A DNA stretch of 64,000 nt from JAMXLO01 sp963850535 (lineage in GTDB: Bacteria > Pseudomonadota > Alphaproteobacteria > Acetobacterales > Acetobacteraceae), in contig CAWKMC010000040.1 of assembly GCA_963850535.1 (NCBI GenBank), positions 290,483 to 354,482 on the forward strand. The letters run 5' to 3'. The notes under the pieces are model-generated. The model had not been told where the DNA came from and ran no database searches. It saw only the letters and a list, made by a program, of their open reading frames with translations. The stretch's first letter is position 1; the number at the start of each line of letters is the position of its first letter. The translations under genes and the position numbers were made by a program. Positions 17,198-28,025 of the stretch are shown one piece after another.

Positions 17198-18520
17198 TCA
17201 ATGCGACAACGCATCCAGAATGCGCGCCCATGAACGGATGCCAAGCCGGTAGTTGGCCAGTTCCGGCGTCTTCCCCGGACTGCGGCCAGTGCCATTCCTG
17301 TCCGGAAATGACATTACGATAATCTCTATCCCAAGAGCTTCCCTAAGCGCTTGAATGGCGGGAGCCGCGTCGCCGCATACAAAAACTGCCTGGCGCCCCC
17401 ACTCCATAGTCAGTGCGTCTCGGGCCTTGCGGAATGCAGGATGACCTATGTCGAACCGCACGGGACGGATCGAGGATCCTGGGGTGAACTCAATCAGACA
17501 ATCTGACGGGACACGGGCGCGCGCGAAGTCTCGAAAAGCCAAGCGGATGACGTCGGGATCCTGGTTACAGACCAGGTGGAAGGACAGCCTAGCGAAGGCA
17601 TCCCGAACAACCGCAGGGCGTAGTCCCCCATTGTAGCGATTGCCGCTTATGCTCTCGATCTCGCAGGTCGGCCATACCGGTATCCTCTCGAAGAGGCCGG
17701 CTCCATGCTCACTACCCGGTTGGGCTAGCTGTGGGGCGTACGGCAAGTCAGCGGCATCAAGTTGTGGGTTGTGCGGCGGCCGGAGCAACGCGTCGACATC
17801 CTCGTAGAAGCCTGGCATTGCCACGCGGCCGGATGGGTCCTGGAGATCGGCGATGATACGGGTGAGGATTTTGGCAGGATCTGCGGCAGCCACCTTGCGA
17901 GGTCTGGCAAGCTGATCACTGTCGGCTTCCACGATTTTGAATCCCTCGCGGCACAGGCCACGCAGCATGCTGTTGATTGTCGGCACGGCACAGCACGAGA
18001 TCCGTACGGCGGGAGCGAGGCCGATTTCAGTGTTGAGTTCGTCGGCATACATGCGCAAAATGGACGTCAGCCTGACTGATCCCGATCGTCGTTCGCCAAC
18101 GACCAATACCGAGACGGGGATCGGCAGTTGTCCGGCCACTGCTTTCCATGCGCGACAGGCTTCGACGAAGGCCATGAGCTGGGTTGACTGGCCGGCATTG
18201 CACGGATTGGAAGCAGCGACCGATTTTGAGGAGGTTGCCTCGCCTCGTCTCTCCCGCAGCAAACTGGGCCACGCATCGTAATGTCCGCAGAACAGCACGG
18301 CGGGACCTTGCGAGCCACGCTCATGGCCCACTACGATCGGTGGACCGGGCGTATCGCGGACGCCGGCACCGAACCCTATCTCGCGCAGCTCCTCGGCGAA
18401 CATCTCGGCGTGCGCACGCTGTTCCGCCGCCACCGCCCCTTCGGTCGCCACCGAACGGAGGCGGCCGAGTGTGATCACCCGCTCAACCGCCGCATCGAGC
18501 CCGCTGTCGATATACCGCAT
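17198..18520 (-). CDS. M20-family dipeptidase-like protein with degenerate metal site
   Basis: The fold and length (440 residues from the methionine at 18520) match M20 dipeptidases: YIDSGLDAAVERVITLGRLRSV at the start, VLFCGHYDAWPS at the first metal ligand, and LGIRSWARILDAL at the end. Most other ligands are replaced. The DDKG motif reads PCNAG, the catalytic EEE reads GERRSGS, the next ligand Asp becomes Ala in IGLAPAV, and the final His becomes Arg in GTGRSPGKT. The frame is intact over its whole length. An upstream in-frame ATG (18610) would only add an Arg-rich, non-family segment. It is probably a non-catalytic binding protein or a recently inactivated enzyme. Confidence 0.7.
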   Translation of the reverse strand: MRYIDSGLDAAVERVITLGRLRSVATEGAVAAEQRAHAEMFAEELREIGFGAGVRDTPGPPIVVGHERGSQGPAVLFCGHYDAWPSLLRERRGEATSSKSVAASNPCNAGQSTQLMAFVEACRAWKAVAGQLPIPVSVLVVGERRSGSVRLTSILRMYADELNTEIGLAPAVRISCCAVPTINSMLRGLCREGFKIVEADSDQLARPRKVAAADPAKILTRIIADLQDPSGRVAMPGFYEDVDALLRPPHNPQLDAADLPYAPQLAQPGSEHGAGLFERIPVWPTCEIESISGNRYNGGLRPAVVRDAFARLSFHLVCNQDPDVIRLAFRDFARARVPSDCLIEFTPGSSIRPVRFDIGHPAFRKARDALTMEWGRQAVFVCGDAAPAIQALREALGIEIIVMSFPDRNGTGRSPGKTPELANYRLGIRSWARILDALSH

Positions 18521-18799
18521 AACCGAATCGAGATACGATCCGATGGCAGCTGGCCCTCGCGACCTACGTCTCTGCCGCGCTCGTCCCGATGTCAGCCGTG
18601 ATCTCCTCATTCCCGCTCACCTGATCTGTGAACGTCGCCGTGATCCGCTCGGCGGAGGCAACGGTATCGGACATGCGGCAGGGTGCCAGCGTGCCGCGTC
18701 CCGCCGGTCTACGTCCGGTTCCGAAATGGGCCGGAGATCCATCTGGGCGACCGAATGCCTCGACCGCATTCCTCGGAGGCGGCCACCCGCCGACGTATA

Positions 18800-20530
18800 T
18801 CACGCAAGAGCGATCCGCTTTGGCGGTCCCAGCCCGATTCGCCCGTCGCTCGAAGACGTCAGAGTGTGAATGTAAAAATATGCGTCGCGGTCGTCTCCCG
18901 GTCTCATTACAGGCGACGGCGCGGATAGGATCGGCAGACCGGCGCACTGCCCGATCCAATCGATGTGACGATGACCGTGCATGATCACGGCACGATCGGT
19001 GAGTTCGCGTAAGCCGCGAATGAACCAGCTCCCGTTGATCAGTGCAGTGCCGACGCGCTCGAAGAATGCCGACGTCGGCTGGGGATATTCGATGACGTGG
19101 TGGTGCAGCGCGATTATCCAGTTGGCGTGCGGGTATTGCCTAACGATGCCGCGCAATCCGCGCATCTGGTCGGCCGTGATCAGTCCAAGCGCATTGGTGA
19201 ACGAGAAATGCGTCTCTGCATTGGAGTCAAGCGCGATAACGCCTAGGCCGTCCTCCGCACCCGGCGGCATGACCAAAGGAAAGACCGTTTCCCACAACCT
19301 CGACAAAGATCGCCAAAGCCGCGGCGAGCCGGTGTCGGCAAAGGCCGCTATAGCGGCGACGTGCGGCCTGAGCACCTCGGTCAGCGTGTCCCCGATCCGG
19401 CACGACGAACTGTCCACGATGCGGAGACGTGTGCCTTGCAGCGCCTCTAGCGCACACATCGTCCGGAGTCGTCGCACCCGCTTCGTCGGACTCGCCGGCC
19501 ATTCCATGCGGGCTGGGCTCGCCCGATCCACGACGTTAACGTCATGGTTGCCTGGCAAGGCAACGATGCGCTCCGCGAGGCGTGGATAGTCCGTCAACGC
19601 CGAAAAGAATTCCGCCCATTCCGCCGAGCGCCCGGCGTCGGTCAGGTCGCCAGTGATAAGCACTACGTCCAGCGGCTCCGCCGAATGAGCCTCGTTCAGC
19701 CTCGCCAGGACAAGATCAAGGCGCGCATTGCCGCGCGGTCCGGATCGACCGCTCTCGATCCGGAACCCGTAGCGCTCTCCAACAGTGTGAAGGTCCGACA
19801 AGTGCGCGATCCGCCAAGCGCGGAGGTCCGGTTTGGCATCGGTGAAGCCCGGATGATCTGTTGGCTGCCCCATCGTCGCATCGGCTATCCCCCATATCAG
19901 GGCGGCCGAGGCAAGATAGGCCGAGATCAGCACGACGGCGTTGGCGAGCACCTCGGACAGTAACCGCACCGGCGTTGCAAGGTCGGCCATGCTGCCCAAC
20001 CAGCGCGTGGCAGGCCAGGCTATCGCGATTAGGCCCAGTGCGAGACAGCAGATCGTGAAGCCGGACGCAGCAGCCGCACTGGCGCGCACTTTGGCACGGC
20101 CGGATGGTCGCACCCGGCCTGCCAGCAACGCCTCGGCGAGATGACGGAAGCCTTCGCGGAACAACACATAAGCCGGCTGGATCGCCAGGGCACTCAATGA
20201 CCAGAAGCTGCTTTCGGCCAGCTGCAGCAGCCGCCGACCTCCGAGCCAGCCCAGAGCGGCGAGCAGTATCAGTGCCAAGACCGACCAGACCCCGGCGAAA
20301 GCTGCAAACGCCTTCGACAGCACCGTCGTCATCCACACCGAGGCAAGCAGTGGCGTGGCACCGAGCAGCAGACCAGGAAAGCCGATCAGCAGAAACCAAA
20401 CCACTACGAGCTTCGGAATGCTGATCTCAGCGAGCATGTTGCCGGCCAGCTGAAGCAATGATCGCCGCTTCGTGCTAGAGGCGTCGTCCTCGACATCGCC
20501 GTCGCGTGGATCGAGGATCGGCACCATCAT
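18800..20530 (-). CDS. Membrane-anchored metallophosphoesterase
   Basis: The start is the ATG at 20530, whose ATGA overlaps the stop of the AI-2E gene, indicating translational coupling; a longer frame to 20677 overlaps that gene. The N-terminal ~220 residues hold four to six membrane helices (for example VVVWFLLIGFPGLLLGATPLL). The calcineurin-like domain follows, with all metal motifs: HLSDLH, GDLTD, GNHDVN, HHHV and GHRH. The family hydrolyses phosphomonoesters or diesters such as cyclic nucleotides or UDP-diacylglucosamine. The substrate is not predictable here. Confidence 0.88.
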   Translation of the reverse strand: MMVPILDPRDGDVEDDASSTKRRSLLQLAGNMLAEISIPKLVVVWFLLIGFPGLLLGATPLLASVWMTTVLSKAFAAFAGVWSVLALILLAALGWLGGRRLLQLAESSFWSLSALAIQPAYVLFREGFRHLAEALLAGRVRPSGRAKVRASAAAASGFTICCLALGLIAIAWPATRWLGSMADLATPVRLLSEVLANAVVLISAYLASAALIWGIADATMGQPTDHPGFTDAKPDLRAWRIAHLSDLHTVGERYGFRIESGRSGPRGNARLDLVLARLNEAHSAEPLDVVLITGDLTDAGRSAEWAEFFSALTDYPRLAERIVALPGNHDVNVVDRASPARMEWPASPTKRVRRLRTMCALEALQGTRLRIVDSSSCRIGDTLTEVLRPHVAAIAAFADTGSPRLWRSLSRLWETVFPLVMPPGAEDGLGVIALDSNAETHFSFTNALGLITADQMRGLRGIVRQYPHANWIIALHHHVIEYPQPTSAFFERVGTALINGSWFIRGLRELTDRAVIMHGHRHIDWIGQCAGLPILSAPSPVMRPGDDRDAYFYIHTLTSSSDGRIGLGPPKRIALA

Positions 20531-21618
20531 TGGCTGCTCAGCCGGCGGCCTCGTGCGGCACCGGCGGAAGGCGCACCGCACAATTCGGCCACCCACCGGC
20601 TCGCCTCGTGCTGTTCGCAGAGTGTCAGCACGGCGATGACGATTGGCACGCCAATCAGGGCGCCAGCGATGCCCCACAACCAGGTCCAGAAGAACACCGA
20701 TAACAGCACCAAGAATGGCGACATCGACAGCGTGTTGCCGGCCACCCTCGGCTCGAGATAGCTACCGACCAGAAACTGGATCACGTTCAGACAGGCGAAC
20801 ATGACGACAGCGTTCTGCCAGGCGTCGAACTGCGCCACGGCGAAGCATGTGGGCAATACCGTCGCGATCAGCGGTCCGATGAACGGAATGTAGTTCAGGA
20901 CGAAGGCAATTACCCCCCATTCGCTGGCAAGCGGCAAGCCAAGGAGCCAGATGAAGGCCCAGACCAGCACGCCAGTAATGATGCTCATCAGCGAGCGCAC
21001 CACGAGATAGCGGCGGAACTTCGCAGATGTCTCCGTGCATCCAGCCAACACCACCCGTCCAAACACTCTATCATTCATGTTGCGCAGACGCGCGGCTGCT
21101 GCATCGACCTCCAGCAGCCCAAGCATGACATAGATCATCACGACGACGATGAAGCTGAGCATGCCGTTGACGATGGCCGCGATCCCCTGGAAGACGCGGA
21201 ACGCCCAGCCAATGTTGAAGTGCTCCTCCCAAAGGCTGGCGACGACAATCCCGTGTCCCTCTAGCCAGCCGGCTATCTGATCGTAAAGAAGCTGGAACCG
21301 CTCCGCATCCAGCACGATATAGCGGCCGACGCGGCTAAATGCCCAGGCTATGATCCAGGCGAAGCCGGCGATGACGACGATGCTTGCGGTCATGCAGATC
21401 GCCAGTGCCAGCAGTTTCGGTAGTTTCGCCTGCAACACGCGCTGCAGCGGCCAGACGATCGCCACGACGAACAGCGCGAAAGCCAGCGGCGCGAACACCG
21501 CCTGCGCAATGCCAAAGGCGCCAACGACAAGAATTGCCGTGCCGATTCCAACCATGGCGCGCAGGCCACGGCCGGTGGTCAGAACCCCCAGTCGCATCGC
21601 GTCGTGCTCCACCGGCAC
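20527..21618 (-). CDS. AI-2E family (PerM-like) permease
   Basis: The 363-residue protein has about eight hydrophobic segments and the hallmark motifs of the AI-2E/PerM family: EWGVIAFVLNYIPFIGPLIATVLP and LVGSYLEPRVAGNTLSMSPFLVLLS. Known members export autoinducer-2 or act as Na+/H+ antiporters. It starts at a GTG after GGAGAG and is the first gene of a two-gene unit with the metallophosphoesterase (ATGA overlap). Confidence 0.92.
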   Translation of the reverse strand: MPVEHDAMRLGVLTTGRGLRAMVGIGTAILVVGAFGIAQAVFAPLAFALFVVAIVWPLQRVLQAKLPKLLALAICMTASIVVIAGFAWIIAWAFSRVGRYIVLDAERFQLLYDQIAGWLEGHGIVVASLWEEHFNIGWAFRVFQGIAAIVNGMLSFIVVVMIYVMLGLLEVDAAAARLRNMNDRVFGRVVLAGCTETSAKFRRYLVVRSLMSIITGVLVWAFIWLLGLPLASEWGVIAFVLNYIPFIGPLIATVLPTCFAVAQFDAWQNAVVMFACLNVIQFLVGSYLEPRVAGNTLSMSPFLVLLSVFFWTWLWGIAGALIGVPIVIAVLTLCEQHEASRWVAELCGAPSAGAARGRRLSSQ

Positions 21619-21756
21619 CTCTCCGCTCTGGGATATACGGTTGGGCGCGGAGGAACAACGGACAAGCTGGATGACGGCAGCTGTCGTCGCTCATACGAAT
21701 TTTGGGATGTCGTGCCTGGACTATGGACGCCAGGCCGATAGTCGCAGCGGAAGGGT

Positions 21757-22937
21757 TTGCTAACGGTAGGGCTGACGGAACGTTTTGGATGCGAGTTCCC
21801 ATTGAACACCGATGCACCCAAATGCGATCGCCGGCTGACCGCTTTGCATTCAGCCTCGCTGCAACGCTTGGCGGCGGTCGCGTGTGCAATCGCCATCCTC
21901 GCTGTTGCAGCGTGCCGCCACCAACCAGAGGCGCAGGCGCCCGTTCCGCGGCCGGTGAGGGTGGTCACCGTCGAACGCCAGGACGCCGGCGAGACGGTCT
22001 CGTTGACAGGGCACATCGCGGCGGAAGACGAGGCTGCTCTCGCGTTCCGCATTGGTGGCCGAATGATCCAGCGGTTCGTCAATGTCGGCGACACTGTCAA
22101 ATCGGGCCAGGAGCTTGCGAGGCTCGACCCGCAGGATGAGTTGAATGGGCTGCGCTCCGCACCAAACCCGGTTGGCAGCTGCCGAGGCGCAACTGACTCA
22201 GGCGCGCCTGGCGTTTGAACGTCAGAGCACGCTGCTCGCACAGGGCCATACGCCGCGTGCGCAGTTCGATTTGGCCGAAAAGGCGCTGCGCACCGCGCAG
22301 GCGCAGGCCGACGACGCAGAGATACAGGTCAAACTCGCTGCCGACCGGGTGAGCTTTACCGTATTGCTGGCGGATGCGGGCGGGGCGGTGACGGCGCGTG
22401 GCGCTAAATCAGGCGAGGTGGTGCAGGCTGGGCAGATGATCGTAACGATCGCGCGCCAGAACGGCCGCGATGCCGTGTTCGACGTGCCGGCACAGGTTCT
22501 GCGTTCCGCACCGAGTGGGCCCGAAGTCACCGTCCGGCTGGCGGACGACCCTAGCGTGACGGCGACCGGACGCGTGCGCGAGGTTGCCCCACAGGCCGAT
22601 CCAGTGACACGGACCTTCGAGGTAAAGGTCGGGCTGAGCGACCCGCCGCCGGCCATGCGTCTGGGCGCTACCGATCATCGGCGAGGTCCGGCTTGCGTCG
22701 GACAAGGTGATTTCAATCCCGGCATCGGCGCTGACGAAATACAACAATGCGCCTGCAGTGTGGATCGTCGATCCGCAGAAGCACACTGTCTCGCTGCGCA
22801 ACATCGAGTTGCTGCGCTTCGATCCGGGCACAGTCGTGATCGCCCATGGGTTGGAGAGCGGGGACGTGGTGGTCACGGCGGGCGTTCAGGTCCTGCATCC
22901 GGGCCAGACGGTCCGTCTGCTTGGGACCGCGACCTAG
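21757..22937 (+). CDS. RND efflux periplasmic adaptor (MFP) lipoprotein, frameshifted twice
   Basis: The protein has a lipoprotein signal (AIAILAVAAC), then a lipoyl/barrel-sandwich part (RPVRVVTVERQDAGETVSL and RFVNVGDTVKSGQ). A helical hairpin follows (LTQARLAFERQSTLLAQG), then a beta barrel and a C-terminal domain ending VLHPGQTVRLLGTAT. Frame changes occur near 22170 (one extra C) and at 22673 (one extra G); the peptide reads through both without loss. The exact start is unclear: the frame opens at a TTG at 21757, while an ATG at 21822 in another frame also gives a plausible signal start. It couples the inner-membrane pump to an outer-membrane channel. Its TAG overlaps the GTG of the pump. 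Confidence 0.82.
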
Positions 22938-25900
22938 TGAATTTCAACATATCGGACTGGGCTCTCCGGCACCGCTCGTTCGTGGTCTACCTGATGATCG
23001 TGGTGATCCTCGCGGGGGCCGCGTCGTTCCGCAGCCTCGGGCGCGACGAGGATCCGGCCTTCGTCATCAAGACAATGGTGGTCCAGGCGGCGTGGCCAGG
23101 CGCCACAGTTGACGACACATTGCGCCAGGTGACCGAACGCATAGAGCGGACTTTGCAGGAGACGCCCCACCTCGACTTCATTCGCAGCTATACCAACCCC
23201 GGGCTGACAACCATCTTCGTCAATCTGAAGGGTGCCACACCTGCCCGCGACGTGCCCGACATTTGGTATCACGTGCGCAAGAGTATGGGGGACATGTGGC
23301 ACACAATGCCAACCGGGCGTAGTGGGCCCGGGCTTCAACGATGAGTTCGGGGACACGTTCGGCATCATCTACGGCTTCACCGCAGACGGATTCACCCCGC
23401 GCGAACTGCGCGATATGGTCGATGATGTGCGCTCCAGGCTGCTGCAGATCCCTGACGTCTCGAAGGTCGAGATGCTCGGCGCGCAGGATGAGCGGATCTT
23501 CGTCGAATTCTCCATGCAGCAGCTCTCTGGGCTCGGGAATCGATCGGGCCGCCCTGATCGCGGCGCTGCAGGCACAGAACATGGTGCAGCCAGCGGGCGT
23601 CATCCAGACGGGCAATGAGCAGCTGCTGTTGCGAGTCACTGGCGCATTCGAGTCTGAGGATGATCTGCGCAATATTAACTTTGTCGCGAACGGGCGCCTG
23701 ATCCGGTTGCGCGACATCGCCCAGATCCGCCGCGGCTTTGTCGATCCGCCGCAGCCGATTTTTCGTGTCAATGGCAGCCCTGCGATCGGGCTTGCGGTCT
23801 CGATGCGCGAAGGCGGCGATATCCTGGCGCTGGGTCGCAACATCGAAGCGGCCATGCGCACAGATCACAGTCGATCTGCCGATCGGCATCAAGCCAGTGT
23901 TGGTCGCAGACCAGCCACATGTCGTCGATCATGCCATCAATGATTTTACGACATCGCTGTGGCAGGCGATCGCCATCATCATGGCCGTGAGTTTTGTCAG
24001 CCTCGGGTTTCGCGCCGGTCTTGTGGTCGCGCTATCGATTCCGCTGACGCTCGCGATCGTGTTTCCGATCATGCAGCTCGCAGGGATAGATCTGCAGCGC
24101 ATCTCGCTGGGTGCCCTGATCATTGCGCTCGGGCTGCTGGTGGACGATGCGATGACGACGATCGACGTCATGACATCGCGGCTCGCCGCCGGCGACAGCA
24201 AGGAGCAGTCGGCCACCTATGCCTATACAACGGTGGCGATCCCCATGCTCACCGGTTCCTTCGTCACCGCAGCCGGTTTCGTCCCCATCGGCTTTGCCAA
24301 GAGTTCGGCCGGCGAATACACGTTCTCGATCTTCGTGGTCGTCGGTCTGGCACTGATCGTGTCGTGGATCGTCGCTGTGCTGTTCGCTCCGCTGCTTGGC
24401 GTGGTGATCCTGAAACGGCCGAAGCCATCAGATAAGCCTAGTCGTATTCTGATGGCGTTTCGCGGCATCTTGTTGTGCTGCGTGCGGGCACGTTGGATCA
24501 CCATCGGAGTGACAGTCGGCTGCTTCGTGCTGGCGCTGCTCGCCTCGCCGCTTATCCCACGGCAGTTCTTCCCGCCATCTGACAGGCCAGAACTTCTGGT
24601 CGATCTCAGGCTACCGCAGAATGCCTCTATCTTCGCCACCGAGGGTATCGCCGAACGGCTTGATGAATTCTTGAAGACCGACAGCGATGTGGCGAGCTGG
24701 AGCACCTATGTCGGACGCGGCGCGATCCGTTTCTATTTGCCGCTGGCGGTCGAGTTGCCGAATGCGTTCTTCGCCCAGGCGGTTGTCATCGCCAAGGATG
24801 TGGCAGCCCGCAAGCGCCTGCACGCGCGCCTGGAACAGATGCTGGCAACTCAGTTTCCTAGTGTCGTCGGCCGGGTCTCGCCCTTGGGCCTCGGTCCACC
24901 GGTCGGCTGGCCGATCCAGTACAGGGTCAGCGGACCGGACGTATCGCAGGTGCGGGACATCGCGTTGCGGCTCGCGGGCATCATCGCAGCCAATCATGAG
25001 GCGAAGCAGGTTAACTTCGACTGGATGGAGCCGGCCCGCCGGGTGCGCATCAGCATTGATCAGGATCAGGCACGCCTGCTCGGCCTGAGTTCGCAGGCCC
25101 TGGCCGGCGTACTGAACTCGGTTGTCACCGGCACTACGGTCACCCAGGTGCGCGACGGAATTTATCTGGTCAACGTCGTCACTCGCGCCACCGACGAACA
25201 GCGTGTCTCACTTGAGACGCTGCGCAACGTGCAGGTGCCGTTGCAGAACGGCCGGACTGTGCCACTGAGCCAACTCGCGAGTTTCGACTTCGACCAGGAG
25301 TTCCCGCTGATCTGGCGCCGTGACCGCGTGCCGACGCTGACTGTTCAGGCGGACGTCGCAGGCAATGCGCTGCCGGAAAGCGTTGTCTCGGAACTGGCGC
25401 CGCAGGTGGAACAACTGAACGCCAGCCTTCCCGCGCCGTATCGCATCGATGTCGGGGGCACCGTGGAGGAGAGCGCGAAGTCTCAGGCCTCGGTGCTCGA
25501 GGTCGTCCCGCTGATGCTGCTGTTGATGATTACCTTCCTGATGATTCAGTTGCAGAGCTTCAGCCGGTTGTTCCTGGTGCTTGCCGTCGTGCCGATGGCG
25601 ATGACGGGCGTGGTGCTGGGATTGCTGATATTCCAGCGGCCACTCGGGTTCGTCGCCATACTGGGGATTTTGTCGCTGATCGGCATGATCGCCAGGAACG
25701 CCGTCATTCTTATCGAACAGATTGAGACCGAGCGACTTGAAGGCAAGTCGGCGTGGGATGCGGTGATCGACGCCAGCATCTCCCGCTTCCGTCCGATCAT
25801 GCTGACGGCGGTCTCGACCGTTCTCGGCCTGATACCGATCGCCGCCACGATATTCTGGGGTCCGATGGCATTCGCCGTCATGGGCGGATTCCTGGTCGGT

Positions 25901-26005
25901 ACACTCATAACTCTGATCTTCCTGCCAACACTCTACGTGACATGGTTTCGCATCAAGGAGACTTCGGCTTCCGAACCTGCGATGGCGCCTGCTTATGGCA
26001 CCTGA
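22937..26005 (+). CDS. RND efflux transporter, AcrB-type, frameshifted three times
   Basis: The protein starts VNFNISDWALRHRSFVVYLMI and runs through family motifs such as SFRSLGRDEDPAF and GPGFNDEFGDTFGIIYGFT. The proton-relay pair is present in GLLVDDAMTTID, and the second membrane half includes GFVAILGILSLIGMIARNAV. Its full length of about 1020 residues is normal. One-base insertions at 23315-23317 (GGG), 23535-23537 (GGG) and near 23856 break the frame, each with seamless continuation. No outer-membrane factor is adjacent. The stop overlaps the start of the Mrp-like operon by 11 bases, so the two systems are probably co-translated. Confidence 0.88.
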
Positions 26006-26499
26006 TCGCCAGACTGTCGCAAGGGCCGTGTTGGCAAGAGCGGTGGTGTTCTTAGCGCTATGGCTCGTCCTGGCGGGCGCGAACATCGGCGATTTCCCAG
26101 CAGCCATAACCGCCGTTGTGGCCGCCGTTTGGGCGAGCCTTCGCTTGATGCCGCCCGGTGCGCTGCGCCTGTCTCCGGCAGGTATCGTGTCCGTGGCCGC
26201 TCACTTCCCGCTGGAAGCGCTGGTCGCGGGCATCGATGTCGCCACGCGTGCGCTCGCGCCGCAGACAGTCGCTGCGGCCCGGTTTCGTCAGCTGTCCGTC
26301 GTGCCAGCCGCCCGGCCCGGCGCGTGAGGCCTTCCTGATGTTCGCAAGCCTGCTGCCAGGGACCGTACCCTGCGACCAGAGCAACGACCAGCAGTTGCTG
26401 GTGCACAGCGTAGACGTCACCCAGCCGACCGCTGCACAGATGGTTCGGGACGAAGTGCGATTTGTGCGCGCAGTGTGCCCTGCAACGCCCGATGGCTGA
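25995..26499 (+). CDS. mrpE: Mrp-type cation/H+ antiporter subunit E, frameshifted
   Basis: The N-terminal part has two membrane helices (VFLALWLVLAGANIGDFPAA), followed by VAAHFPLEALVAGIDVATRALAP, as in MnhE/MrpE. The C-terminal part, REAFLMFASLLPGTVPCDQ then LLVHSVDVTQP, lies in the next frame. One extra C in CCC at 26311-26313 causes the shift. The start overlaps the end of the RND pump by 11 bases. MrpE is a small subunit of multi-gene Na+/H+ antiporters, needed for assembly. Confidence 0.82.
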
Positions 26500-26791
26500 A
26501 TTCCTTATCACGATGGCAGGTATCGTGCTGGCTCTGGTGGCGGTTGCACTGACACGCGTGCTGCGCGGCCCGGCTGAGGTTGACCGGATGATGGCGGCGC
26601 AGCTGCTGGGGACCGGCTCAGTCGCGGCGTTACTCCTGTTGGCGATCGGCGTCCGGATGCCGGCAATTGTCGACGCGGCGGTGATATTGGCGCTGCTGGC
26701 CGCATTCGCGATCGCCGCCTTTGTAAGCAGTGTGCCCGAGGACTCCGATTCAACGGATTCCCTGGGTTCCTTGCCGCGGGGTCCGCGATGA
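26492..26791 (+). CDS. mrpF: Mrp-type antiporter subunit F
   Basis: The ATG at 26492 overlaps the end of mrpE. The 99-residue protein has three membrane helices and the MrpF pattern VLRGPAEVDRMMAAQLLGT, followed by IVDAAVILALLAAFA. The length is normal. It is part of the operon 25995-31576. Confidence 0.9.
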   Translation: MAEFLITMAGIVLALVAVALTRVLRGPAEVDRMMAAQLLGTGSVAALLLLAIGVRMPAIVDAAVILALLAAFAIAAFVSSVPEDSDSTDSLGSLPRGPR

Positions 26792-27072
26792 GTGCGCTGC
26801 TCGACTTTGCTACTGTCCTGCTTGTGTCTGGGGGGACCATCTTCTTCCTTGCCGGCACTGTCGGCCTCTTGCGCTTTCCCGACTCACTGACACGCCTGCA
26901 CGCCTTGACCAAGGCCGATAATCTTGGCCTCGGCCTCATCGTGTTAGGCCTGTTGCCGCAAGCGGAAGGGATGCTGGCAGGCCTGAAGCTGGTTGCTGTG
27001 TGGTTGCTTGCGCAACTCGCCAGTGCGGGCGCGACCCGGCTGGTGGCATGCGCTGTACAACGCCCGAGTTGA
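26788..27072 (+). CDS. mrpG: Mrp-type antiporter subunit G
   Basis: The 94-residue subunit has three membrane helices and the MrpG signature GTVGLLRFPDSLTRLHALTKADNLG. Its ATG overlaps the mrpF stop by four bases (ATGA), consistent with translational coupling. Confidence 0.93.
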   Translation: MSALLDFATVLLVSGGTIFFLAGTVGLLRFPDSLTRLHALTKADNLGLGLIVLGLLPQAEGMLAGLKLVAVWLLAQLASAGATRLVACAVQRPS

Positions 27073-27076
27073 GGCG

Positions 27077-28025
27077 ATGTCGCCTGGACTGCCACTGGAT
27101 GCAGGACTGGCGCTGTTAGCGTCGGCGTTTGCGATCTGGATCGTCGCCGCACGTCAGGCGTTTGCTGCAGTCGTCGGCTTCGTCGGCTTAGGTCTCGTGC
27201 TGTCACTCGCCTGGATCCGGCTCGCTGCAGTTGACGTGGCGTTGACCGAGGCAGCGATCGGCAGCGGCATCACCGGCGCAGTAATGCTTACCGCCGTCAC
27301 CCGCCTGCACCAGACGCGGCCCGCGCTGGCACCGGAGCGGTGTGGTGTGCGCACACAAATCATATCCGCCGCCGCGGCGACGCTGATTTCGGTTGGTCTC
27401 GCCGCGCTCGTGCTCTTTCCTACCAGCCCCGCGCCAACTCTTGCGTCCCTGGCAGCGGCAGGGCTGCAGGACCTCGGCGTCGGCAACGCCATCACAGGCA
27501 TCCTGCTCGCCTACCGCTCGATCGATACACTGCTTGAAAAGATTGTACATGCTTCTTGCGTTGATGGGGATCTGGTCGCTGGCTCGCGACGATGCATGGG
27601 GAGGTGCACCGGCACCGCCTGGTACCGGCCGTCGCGACAGCACGCTGACCTTGCTTGGTCAGATACTGCCGCCGCTCGGTATCGTCATCGGTATCTACAT
27701 CATGTGGGTTGGTGCCGATGCGCCGGGGGGTGCTTTCCAGAGCGGTGCGGTCCTGGCGGCGATGTGGATCCTCGCCCTGATGGCCCGGCTGGCCCAACCG
27801 CCCGCAGTCAGACGGATCAGCTTGCGACTGGCAGTCACTATCGGACCGATCGTGTTCCTCGCGATCGGGTTCGCGGGTTTCGCACTGCCAGGTGGCTTCC
27901 TGTCCTACCCAGCGGGTTTCGCCAAGCCACTCATCATCGTCATCGAGGTGGCACTGACATTCTCCATCGCCGTGGTACTCGGCCTGCTCGTTCTCGGCCC
28001 CCCAGTGCGCGGACCGCAACGATGA
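27077..28025 (+). CDS. DUF4040 (MbhD-like) - MnhB fusion subunit of Mrp-like antiporter, frameshifted
   Basis: The first ~90 residues are a DUF4040/MbhD-like membrane module (AFAAVVGFVGLGLVLSLAWI, VDVALTEAAIGSG). Two more helices follow (GNAITGILLAYRSIDTLLEK), then an MnhB domain with LLGQILPPLGIVIGIYIMWVGADAPGGAFQSGAVLA. In many Mrp systems the DUF4040 part is at the C-terminus of MrpA, so here the MrpA tail and MrpB appear joined in one protein. One extra A at 27547 (GTACATG) shifts the frame at the junction; without it the protein is continuous at about 315 residues. The stop overlaps the start of mrpC (ATGA). Confidence 0.8.

Noticed and set aside
16967..17231. Two overlapping short minus-strand frames, one with a possible lipoprotein start (SAVPVGMMGMSAGC)
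   Set aside because: No ribosome binding site or family similarity, and the peptides are short and of odd composition.
22145..23344. A 399-codon frame that looks like a fusion of adaptor and RND pump
   Set aside because: The middle (about 22680-22936) is out of frame. The true adaptor C-terminus is in the next frame and ends at 22937, where the pump starts.
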